Shown here: piece by piece, positions 57,151 to 64,000 of the stretch
How positions within the stretch are numbered: position 1 is the stretch's first letter
Layout of the letters: every line of letters begins with the position of its first letter
Source: Lentisphaeria bacterium
Lineage (GTDB): Bacteria; Verrucomicrobiota; Lentisphaeria; Victivallales; Victivallaceae
Assembly (NCBI GenBank): GCA_022009855.1
Contig: CP091727.1
Coordinates: 2,356,001-2,420,000 of the forward strand
Direction: 5' to 3'
Length of the DNA stretch: 64,000 nt
Made by a program: the position numbers and the translations under genes
The notes under the pieces: generated by a model
Seen by the model: the letters and a program-made list of their open reading frames with translations, nothing else
Told to the model about the DNA's origin: nothing
Databases searched by the model: none

Positions 57151-57230
57151 AAATCAAAAAAATTGCAACTTATTTCCGTTTCATTTCTCCTCTTTCGGGT
57201 GTGATGGGGCTGCTTTCGCTTCCCATTCAA
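57151..57230. repeat. Duplicated gene-end sequence, copy 1
   Basis: An 80-base segment covering the stop codon and 3' flank of the 57181 gene recurs at 62551-62630 with about 80 per cent identity, including 24 identical bases (AAAAATTGCAACTTATTTCC is part). It encodes the tail EWEAKAAPSHP here and QWEAKVAPSRP there. Confidence 0.8.
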
Positions 57231-57828
57231 GCATGATATCCAAGGCATGACATGTGGGACATTGAAAAAGAATATAAACCCATCTGATATCACCTGATTT
57301 ATGATGTGATAACCCGACCCACAAATTTACCGACAATGCGCCGCATTTTGGACAAGTAAACATGATCGGAGTGCCAGCCCAATGTTGTCCGCTGTCCAGC
57401 AGATAATGAGTTTTTCCGCAAATACAACATTTTGCCGCGGAACCATTACCGTCTTCATAATATGCCTGAAATACATCATTCCTGCAAAAATGGCATATCA
57501 CTGGTTTGACAGTATCTACAGGGTACACATCCCGGGTATATTTTTTCAAAAAAGACATGACATCTCTACGTTTGCAGGAACGCTCCAGCACCTGTTTCAA
57601 GTGATTCATAAACTTGATCAATGAAATATATCCCAAGCGTTTCCTATAATGGGAAATAACGTTAAGGAAGAAGCAGATACCCAATAGTGTCCAGACAATG
57701 AATCCTGCATTGCGCAATATCCTCATATTACTCATAAAGACAGGCCAATACAGACATAACAGAATAATTCCGGGGCCAAACAGCAGCAAAATCAGTATAT
57801 CAGTAATCAATACCATCCTTTTTATCAT
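57181..57828 (-). CDS. Zinc-ribbon membrane protein
   Basis: A 215-residue protein from the ATG at 57828 (MIKRMVLITDILILLLFGP). Two membrane segments lie at about 4-30 and 40-60. A cytoplasmic part follows with four cysteine pairs: CHFC, CCIC, CPKC and CPTC (about residues 115-200), making two zinc ribbons. The tail EWEAKAAPSHPKEEK is shared with the gene at 62581. Role unknown. Confidence 0.6.
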   Translation of the reverse strand: MIKRMVLITDILILLLFGPGIILLCLYWPVFMSNMRILRNAGFIVWTLLGICFFLNVISHYRKRLGYISLIKFMNHLKQVLERSCKRRDVMSFLKKYTRDVYPVDTVKPVICHFCRNDVFQAYYEDGNGSAAKCCICGKTHYLLDSGQHWAGTPIMFTCPKCGALSVNLWVGLSHHKSGDIRWVYILFQCPTCHALDIMLEWEAKAAPSHPKEEK

Positions 57829-57901
57829 ACCGGATCCTCTTCCTGCCGAGAATGGCAAGGTAGATATTTTTTGTTAGAGCCTTTCAGACATTCCAGGTCG
57901 T

Positions 57902-58105
57902 TCATGATTTCGCCTTCAGATACGACGCGGTGAAAGTCGGCCGTGCCCGGGAGCAGATCCCTCTTTGTACAGCAAGGTCGGGAATCCCGAAATCCTCGTT
58001 CCGGATGCTTTCGAGAGCATGGAGAACGCGTTCGATTTCAAGCGAACACGGAAAGAGCCCCAGCAGTTTCTTCTCCGACAACGTCAGACTAAATCTCAGA
58101 GCCAT
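57902..58105 (-). CDS. Small unknown protein
   Basis: A 67-residue frame from the ATG at 58105 (MALRFSLTLSEKKLLGLFPCSLEIERVLHALESIRNEDFG), with GGGAGGAGAATC before it. It overlaps the end of the upstream gene by 17 bases. Mostly helical; no family recognised. Confidence 0.5.
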   Translation of the reverse strand: MALRFSLTLSEKKLLGLFPCSLEIERVLHALESIRNEDFGIPDLAVQRGICSRARPTFTASYLKAKS

Positions 58106-58927
58106 GATTCTCCTCCCGATCAAATAATGTTTTATGCCAGAGCCGACAACTCGCGGCGAAGCGCTCCGGTTCGGTGAAATAATCCGAACGCAACTGAAAA
58201 GCCAGGGCAGCGGTGTTCAGCAGCGATTTCAAATAAAAATCCGCGATCAGAATCTCTTCTTTGTTTTCGTATGCAGTCGAGAATGTAACTTGATGGATTT
58301 TTTTCGCGTGGAATTCGCTTTGGGTTGTCGCCATCGAGAAGCAGTCCATCATGGAGAAATGTAACGCTATCGTATTTCCGGAGAAAGTTCCGCCGCGCCA
58401 GCAACTCTCCCCGGACGGCGAAAAACAACACAGCCGGCAATAGGATCAGCATTCCAATTATAAACATCCACAGGAATTTACAAGCAATTCCGATTGCAAT
58501 CATGAGGATTCCGGCAACCAGAACAATACACATATACGAAGCGTTTTTTCGCCACTTTTTCCACTCCGCCGTATTCTCCGGCTGACGGACACGGAAGCCC
58601 GTTTCGCGGAACTCCTCCGGAACGGATTCGGCGATGTTTTCTCCTTTCAATCCAACGGTATGCAGCCATATGTCGAATTGCTCGCGTCCCCGGCGGAAAT
58701 TTCCGAATGCCCGCTCCGATACAGAACAGGTTTTCTTTGCCGTGACGAAGCGCCAGATCAGACAGTTTTTTCCCGGTTGTTCTGTTCCACTCTTTCCATC
58801 TGCCGGAACTCCTCCACTTCCGCGACCGGGATGACGAGATCTTTTTGCCGACCAGAACGAGTTGGTCCGGTGCAAGGATGATTCCCTGAAATTGTTCCCG
58901 CAGACAGAAGCGGCACACAGCAATCAC
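58089..58927 (-). CDS. Membrane protein with N-terminal cysteine motif (frame broken about three times)
   Basis: The GTG at 58927 overlaps the upstream stop and gives VIAVCRFCLREQFQGIILAPDQLVLVGKK. Shifts near 58835, 58750 and 58320 join DLVIPVAEVEEFRQM, FGNFRRGREQFDIWLHTVGLKGENIAESVPEEFRETG, two membrane segments (MCIVLVAGILMIAIGIACKF, FIIGMLILLPAVLFFAV) and the tail IADFYLKSLLNTAALAFQLRSDYF. About 280 residues. One CxxC at the N-terminus. No family recognised; it resembles the other cysteine-bearing membrane proteins around it. Confidence 0.45.
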
Positions 58928-60162
58928 TCCCCCGTCATCAGCAAAGCCAACAGAACCCGCGTAATCCGGCCGTCGACCACCTCCGCCGCAAGCAGCAGGG
59001 CGACAGTCTGCCACATCAACCAGAGAATCAGCAGAGAAGCGCCGAGGAGGATCGCAGTCCTCCAGAGACCGCAGTCCGGAAACGGAATCGCCGTTTCCCC
59101 CTCGTTGACCGGTCGGAAGATCGATTCGTCAGAGGTCAACTCGCTGCCGCAAGTCCCGCAATGGCCGGAGACCTTGACCAGCCGGGAGGCGCGATGGTGG
59201 CGGCAACACGCATTGCGCCTCTGCCGGAGGAAATAGATGACAAGAAGCGCCAGTTCCGCGCCGGGAATTCCGATCCAGAAAAAGAGCGCATAGTCGCTGA
59301 GACTCCCGAAGATGAGAGCAATGGCCGCCAGAGCCTGCACGAACCAGTGAAATTCAGGAGCAAACTCATTTTTGCAGCTGCAGCCGATAGAGATGATTCC
59401 GCACCGGGGTCGGAGTGAAATCCGCAAACAGATTCCGGCTGCACCGCCCGCAGCGGCCCGTCGCGACGGCGATTTCCGGCAGCTTGTCGTCAAAACGGCC
59501 GTGACAATGGGGACAGCAGTCGAATTTTCGCGCCCTGCGCCACGGTACCCGGTTCGCCAGATAACCGAGCATGAAAACGGCGAACACTGCTCCAGATAGA
59601 CACAACGGATCAAGTTCGAGAAGAATCCGGACCGACCAGCGAAGCGACGGAATGACGAGAGCGATTACCGGGAAAGCATATAACCAGGCAAGAGCAAATA
59701 TGACCACGGAGAGAATTGCCGCAATGCACTCCGTTTTGCGTCCGGCGAACTGTCGACGGTGAAACGCAAGGAACTCAGCATGACTCCATCCGCCCGCCCC
59801 GTCCGGAAGTTCAAGGATCTCTTCCGAACAGGCGGGACATCTGCCGGAAGCGATCACCAGCGCGGCGGCTTCCAGTCGGAACGGCGTGTGGCAGACCGGA
59901 CAGCGGAAGTCTTTCCCGTTCAAGCGGTTCTCCAGAAAGAAGATCGTGGGAACGAACAGGAGGAGCGGGAAGAACTCTTTCCCGATTTCCCGAACTGCAC
60001 TGCGGCAAAAGGCAGCACGCCGTACGCCGCGAAAGACACCAGCAGCATCCAGGTTTTCCAGTGGATGCGCCGCAGAAGTTCCGTCCGCCGGAGAAAATTC
60101 CCCCGGTTCAGCCGTTTTCCGTCCAGGTCGCTCTCATTCGGAATTTGCCGGGATTCCGCCAT
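58924..60162 (-). CDS. Multi-pass zinc-ribbon membrane protein (frame broken twice)
   Basis: Starting at MAESRQIPNESDLDG (60162), with shifts near 60000 and 59380, about 410 residues are recovered. Membrane segments occur near residues 38-75, 155-210, 265-300 and close to the C-terminus. Between them are cysteine pairs in zinc-ribbon arrangement: CPVC..CPAC, CPHC..CGRC and CGTCG. It pairs with the genes at 57181 and 58089 in style, so these may be parts of one membrane system. No named family. Confidence 0.5.
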
Positions 60163-60227
60163 CACTGCCCTTTCCGTCAAGTTTACTGTTGAAAAAAGAT
60201 AACACCGGAAAACGGAAATGCAAGTGA

Positions 60228-60742
60228 TTATATTTCCGGAGGTTCTGCAGAAAAAACGGAAACGGAAGAATGGACGATTTGCACTTGATGCAGGAGTTCG
60301 AGAGCGGTATCGGAAACAACAAGACGGTGTTCTGCAGACACCCCGAAATCATCCACTCCGGCTTGTCCAGATATTTTCAGCCATTGAAAATGGGGCATTT
60401 GCCTGACCCGCTCACGCCCGTAAATATCAATAAATTCTTCGCTGTAAGATGTTTTCATCTTGTCAAGCGTAAATCCCGTCAAAGAGGAGCCTTGTAACAG
60501 AAAAGCGAGTTTCTCCGTCACAATCCAGACAGGAAACGATTCCAGAAGATCATCTCCGAGCCAGCCGTCGAAACAGTAGTCAAGCTGCAAAACACGGGGG
60601 CGGCTGCATGGTTGTATCCGCAACGGTATCCTCTCCCCACCCGCCCGCGACTTCCGGTTCAAGCTGATAGAAACTGACGTTATCCTGGGAGGGGAATGCC
60701 TTTGTTTGGCTTTGTTTTCTAAAAAAGGTCGCCAATTTTCAT
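60228..60742 (-). CDS. Probable immunity-type protein (frame broken twice)
   Basis: The ATG at 60742 (MKIGDLF) follows AAGGAG. After a T-run shift it continues RKQSQTKAFPSQDNVSFYQLEPEVAGGWGEDTV, and after a C-run shift near 60600 RVLQLDYCFDGWLGDDLLESFPVWIVTEKLAFLLQGSSLTGFTL and QMPHFQWLKISGQAGVDDFGV..LVVSDTALELL. This pattern (FDGWLGD, SxLTGF, AGxDDFG, LVVSxxAL) is a recurrent family of small proteins found near polymorphic toxins, probably immunity proteins. About 170 residues. Confidence 0.45.
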
Positions 60743-60915
60743 CTCCAAATACTCCTTGTTTCCTGTGTTTCATCTGAACTGGAAAGAAGAGAGAAACAAC
60801 AATAAAAATCCACCAAAGGGAAACAATACCATTCCCATACTGAATAATATGCGGTCATGTAACAACCATAACCTGAATCGGTCTCCTTGCAAGTGAGGCA
60901 ATGTTTCCCGGCGAA

Positions 60916-61818
60916 TCAACCTTCACGACGGAGCCAGTAAACGAAAGCCCCGATAAGCAAAGACATTCCCAGACTGTTGACCAAAGCTCCGTAATGCGCT
61001 CCCAGTGCGATGTAAGAAAGAACACCGGTAAGCAGAGAACCAAGCAAAAGACGCTTGCGGATTTTGCCGGTGAATTTTCCCCAGATTGATGTCAGAAGCA
61101 AGATATAAAAAATCAACGGAAGAACAATCAGAAAAAGCCCGATTTGCATAGAAAAGAGATTCCGCCATTTTTCCGCAAATTCCTCTGCGGAAATCTTTCC
61201 GAACAAGAGCGGGCCAAGCTGCATCGCGCCGAGATAATAACCGATCCCGGGCAAAGCCAAAACCGTGGCAAAAAACTGGATTTGCCCAAGATGCGGACTG
61301 GATGAAGAGGGCGAGGCCGAAAAAATCAGAGGGAGAAACATCCGTTTCCTCATCCAGATAATCCAATGGAATGAAAACAATATCCTTTTTCTCAGCAACA
61401 GCGTTTCGACAGCATTGCCGAAAGAGAACCAACCCATGGACGATTTCATCAGAATCCGCTTCCTCATGGGAAATGGATTCCACATCGACAAGTTTATCCG
61501 CCAGAGTCGCAGCATCTTTTCCCGACAGATAACCAAAGCAAATTTCCTCATTATGTGGATAGGAAAGGGCGGAACCTGTGCGCAAATGAGATTGGACAAA
61601 GACAAACATTCCGGAATACCGAGTTTTTGCATGGTGTGGTCAAGAGCCAGAAACCAGGAGGGGTGAGTGTCCATGAAGGCATCTTCCAGCTCCAGCAGAG
61701 AACCGTTGTTTTCACAAAAGCTGTACAGCCGATTCAACGCTTCTCCCGGTGGAGTCTCGGGTGCCGTTTTTGCTGCAAATTCCCGCAAGGCAACGGGATC
61801 CACATAATAGCCCCTCAT
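60916..61818 (-). CDS. Unknown membrane protein (two compensating frame breaks)
   Basis: The frame opens MRGYYVDPVALREFAAKTAPETPPGEALNRLYSFCE. Between about 61600 and 61300 the protein-like reading moves to another frame (FVFVQSHLRTGSALSYPHNEEICFGYLSGKDAATLADKLVDVE..IVFIPLDYLDEETDV). It then returns to the first frame for four membrane segments to 60916. About 300 residues. Because the outer frame stays open throughout, the breaks are easily missed. No family recognised. Confidence 0.45.
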   Translation of the reverse strand: MRGYYVDPVALREFAAKTAPETPPGEALNRLYSFCENNGSLLELEDAFMDTHPSWFLALDHTMQKLGIPECLSLSNLICAQVPPFPIHIMRKFALVICREKMLRLWRINLSMWNPFPMRKRILMKSSMGWFSFGNAVETLLLRKRILFSFHWIIWMRKRMFLPLIFSASPSSSSPHLGQIQFFATVLALPGIGYYLGAMQLGPLLFGKISAEEFAEKWRNLFSMQIGLFLIVLPLIFYILLLTSIWGKFTGKIRKRLLLGSLLTGVLSYIALGAHYGALVNSLGMSLLIGAFVYWLRREG

Positions 61819-61907
61819 AAGAATACCCCATCGTGCAAACTCCTTTCTGGTTTGCTATAACTATATCTCAAAGAGGATCTTTTGCAAGAAGCTCTCAAAA
61901 TTCTCTT

Positions 61908-62534
61908 TTAGTCAGCATCAAAAATCAATTTGTATTTTCCACAATAACGGCATTGAAACACATGCACAAGCAAACTGCCGGAACCTGCCTCCGGCAGCAA
62001 CTCTTCGATCTTGTCAAAACTTCCGAAACCAACTTCCCTGATCGCGTCCTCAAAGGCGTTGTCATGACGATAATGTTTTAAGACTTTTCTATTTTCAATC
62101 GCTTCCAGGTAGACCATGGCTTTACCACAGCAACTTTCCCATTGGATTTGCTGCCAGCCCGAAATGGCAGGCGTCCTGAAAATCACGGTATCATCAATAT
62201 CGGAAGAGGCAGGATCATTGAATTCTGCATGATATCGCATTGATGCCACGCCCGTGGCAATACACCATGGACACAGGCAATCTATCTTTTGAACAGAATA
62301 AACCGTCCCGGTATAAATGTATTCAACCTTGTCGCCACAGCATTCGCAAATTCCGGATTTCCGCTGAATTGTCCCGTTCTTATAAGCATTGGGCATATAG
62401 AGAAATTCCGGTATTTGCTGTCTGTCATAATTCTGAATAAGTTTTCTGCATTCATCTGAAAGCTCCTGCACGACGGGCTCTGAATAAAGCGGAGTCTGTC
62501 GCCTGAACAGTTTCCCGAAAATCTTTCTAATCAT
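61908..62534 (-). CDS. cbrC: CbrC family protein
   Basis: A 208-residue intact protein with the CbrC/UPF0167 landmarks: FLYMPNAYKNGTIQ, CECCGDKVEYIYTGTVYS, LCPWCIATGVASMRYHAEF, TPAISGWQQIQWESCCGKAMVYL and a final CRYCG. The cysteine pairs probably bind zinc. In Escherichia coli CbrC is linked to colicin tolerance, and relatives occur as immunity proteins in toxin regions. This fits the probable immunity genes around it. The exact target is unknown. Confidence 0.8.
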   Translation of the reverse strand: MIRKIFGKLFRRQTPLYSEPVVQELSDECRKLIQNYDRQQIPEFLYMPNAYKNGTIQRKSGICECCGDKVEYIYTGTVYSVQKIDCLCPWCIATGVASMRYHAEFNDPASSDIDDTVIFRTPAISGWQQIQWESCCGKAMVYLEAIENRKVLKHYRHDNAFEDAIREVGFGSFDKIEELLPEAGSGSLLVHVFQCRYCGKYKLIFDAD

Positions 62535-62550
62535 CGTATATATCCCCAGT

Positions 62551-62630
62551 AAATCTAAAAAATTGCAACTTATTTCCGTTTCATTTCCCCTCTGCCGGAC
62601 GTGAGGGGGCTACTTTTGCTTCCCATTGAG
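62551..62630. repeat. Duplicated gene-end sequence, copy 2
   Basis: Matches 57151-57230 over about 80 bases across a stop codon and the following intergenic segment. The genes downstream differ (CbrC here, a 138-residue protein there), as do the genes upstream except for their last residues. Confidence 0.8.
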
Positions 62631-63438
62631 TGAGACCATGATATTCCCAGGTATTGAACCAGATGTAAAAATATTGACCATCTGACCAGGTTCGGAAATA
62701 GATGGAAAATTCCAGGACCGGCAGCGGATTTTTTACCGGAATTTCCGCCAGCATCCAGTCCGGTAGAAATCGAGTGTCGAAACTCTCGCGAGGTGTTTCA
62801 TTTGAAAAAAGCGTCTCCAGAGCTGTCTGAATTTTTTCGTATCACCGGATAGTTTATAAATTTCACAACTGCTTTCATAGGAATTTGAAACTTTCAACGC
62901 TTCAAGTCGAACTTCTGCGGCAAGAGCTCCAAATCGGTTCCGAAAGATTTGTTCGGGAGTGTTCACGTAAAAAATGGAGAAGAGCAAGCCTCCGAGAAAC
63001 AGCGTAGTGAGCGCTCCCCACGCGAGCTTCCAGCTGTAGAACTTGAGCGGGAAACAGACCAGAGGCGGCAGAAACCCGGTTATAACCGCAAACAATCCAC
63101 TCCAAAGTATCGTATCCCGGGAGAAAGAACGCCAGACACCGTCACTTCGGAGGTAGCACAGATCGCTCGCCTGGAAAATCATCCACACTCCGGTCAGAAT
63201 ATAACCGGTCAGGAAAAAAAGCAGCGTCTGCCGGCGGTATTTCCGATGTCTTCCAGAGCCGGCAGAGTTGACAAAAGAAGAAGTCGAAATCTCCCGCCGG
63301 ATCGAAAGCTGCCCAACTGATTTGCAGGGAAAGAAAGTCCCCAGATTCAAAAAGGAGAAAAGGTTCGTGGCTTGCACACAGGTGTAAAGTCTCCATTCCC
63401 TTGTTAATCAGCATTGTCATATGAAACGTGCCGGACAT
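62581..63438 (-). CDS. Membrane protein with MSGTF start (frame broken twice)
   Basis: The start at 63438 reads MSGTFHMTMLINKGMETLHLCASHEPFLLFESGDF. A shift near 63290 leads to GRHRKYRRQTLLFFLTGYILTGVWMIF and further membrane segments. A shift in the A run near 62836 leads to IQTALETLFSNETPRESFDTRFLPDWMLAEIPVKNP and the tail TQWEAKVAPSRPAEGK at 62581. About 285 residues. Its first residues match the MreB-like gene and its last the gene at 57181, so it looks like a mosaic. Function unknown. Confidence 0.5.
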
Positions 63439-63455
63439 GGGTCACTCCTTTCTCT
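63412..63455. repeat. Duplicated gene-start sequence, copy 2
   Basis: Matches 56666-56710 across the start codon, ribosome site and first five residues (MSGTF). Similarity fades on both sides, so only the junction is shared. Confidence 0.7.
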
Positions 63456-64000
63456 TCCGATGTATAGCCGCGCATTTCAAGCGGATGAGCGTGCTTTCAA
63501 CATCCTCGACGGAGAGAATTTCAGACATGACGGAGAGAAGATCAAAATACTTTTCATAGAGTTGTTTCTGTTCCTCACCTGTCGAACGTTCGATATAACC
63601 GAGCATCTGATTCGGTAGTTCAATGTAAAGTCCAAGTAAAATTTTTACTGCATCAGGGAGTCGATCAAACGTTGCCTTATTCTTTTCAGCGATTGCAGCA
63701 GGAGTTCAAACCGTTCATTATCCCAAAGCCCCTGCCGTAATTGATCCGTAAAATCCGGATTCCCACTGAAAATACCGATTTTCACCAGTTCCGTCACAAT
63801 CTGCTCGGCGGGAGACAGTGCGTTCTCCGTATTTGCTCGCAGCAAATCCCGAACCTCCATCAGCGCGAATCCGAGAAGATTTTCGCCGCGCCATTTTTCA
63901 GGCTCCCGGCTGTCCGGATCGTCTCTTCGCAGGCCGATGCCCCAGATGCAGTCACTGGGGCTGGCTTCCACCAGTACCATATCCCCGGTTGCAAGCAGAA
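63442..64000 (-). CDS. NADAR-domain protein with helical C-terminus, runs off the right edge (frame broken once)
   Basis: The visible part begins inside a NADAR domain: LLATGDMVLVEASPSDCIWGIGL.., W-R-GENLLGFALMEVRDLL, the usual end of this N-glycosidase-type fold acting on ADP-ribose-like or riboflavin-pathway substrates. A helical region follows; near 63690 the frame changes and continues AIAEKNKATFDRLPDAVKILLGLYIELPNQML to a stop at 63442, three bases before the next start. NADAR proteins are linked to NAD+/ADP-ribose processing and to defence or toxin contexts. The N-terminus is outside the window. Confidence 0.7.

Overview
This window looks like the conjugation and maintenance half of a large conjugative element (integrative element or plasmid) of a Gram-negative bacterium, joined on the right to denser, more GC-rich host-type DNA. 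A Gram-negative envelope is inferred from the VirB9/VirB10-like proteins and several lipoproteins in the transfer operon. The genus cannot be read from the sequence; a PVC/Lentisphaerota-type gut bacterium is only a guess. No rRNA, tRNA, integrase or CRISPR was recognised.

Layout. (1) 1-18.8 kb, minus strand: a type IV secretion operon, transcribed leftwards, with VirB2, VirB3, VirB4, a secreted 800-residue coiled-coil protein, a lipoprotein, VirB5, VirB6, two VirB8-like proteins, VirB9 and VirB10, then lipoprotein/membrane/coiled-coil genes, a ParA/MinD-like ATPase, a large protein built of repeats, two paralogous tail-anchored proteins, and the first codons of the coupling protein at the left edge. 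One lipoprotein gene (10.25 kb) lies inside on the opposite strand. (2) 18.8-27.2 kb, plus strand: from a divergent promoter region with a 14-bp palindrome come a ClpB-type AAA+ ATPase, several unknown genes and a PRTRC cluster (E, C, F, B, ThiF). The family assignments make three of these ubiquitin-like (C), E2-like (B) and E1-like (ThiF). (3) 27.3-29.0 kb, minus: a HipBA-type toxin-antitoxin pair. (4) 29.0-29.6 kb: an AT-rich non-coding stretch with ATCAATA inverted repeats. (5) 29.7-48.6 kb, plus: a long run of small element genes, with a PAPS-reductase-like protein, an IS110 insertion (33.3-34.8 kb), a DUF4942-like protein, a giant DNA methylase/SNF2 helicase, PRTRC ParB, an ArdC antirestriction protein and a PH-domain membrane protein. 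(6) 48.7-54.5 kb, minus: a secreted non-specific nuclease and a MobF (TraI/TrwC) relaxase-helicase, followed by a candidate oriT. (7) 54.9-64 kb, minus: an IS110 remnant, then host-type DNA with an MreB-like gene, zinc-ribbon membrane proteins, CbrC, probable immunity-type proteins and a NADAR protein. Flanking sequences there are duplicated, suggesting modular shuffling.

Two themes run through the window. First, at least 35 genes are split by one-base changes, very often in A/T or G/C runs, although the protein continues recognisably in the next frame. I read these mostly as uncorrected indels in the sequence and give reconstructed gene extents. Second, the element carries a recurring intergenic RNA hairpin: a perfect 10-13 bp stem, a 2-3 bp apical stem with a 3-6 nt loop, and one unpaired purine on the 3' side. 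At least eight copies are seen, seven just ahead of plus-strand genes and one before the internal lipoprotein gene. This family and the shared tail of the relaxase and the repeat protein are the most novel-looking signals.
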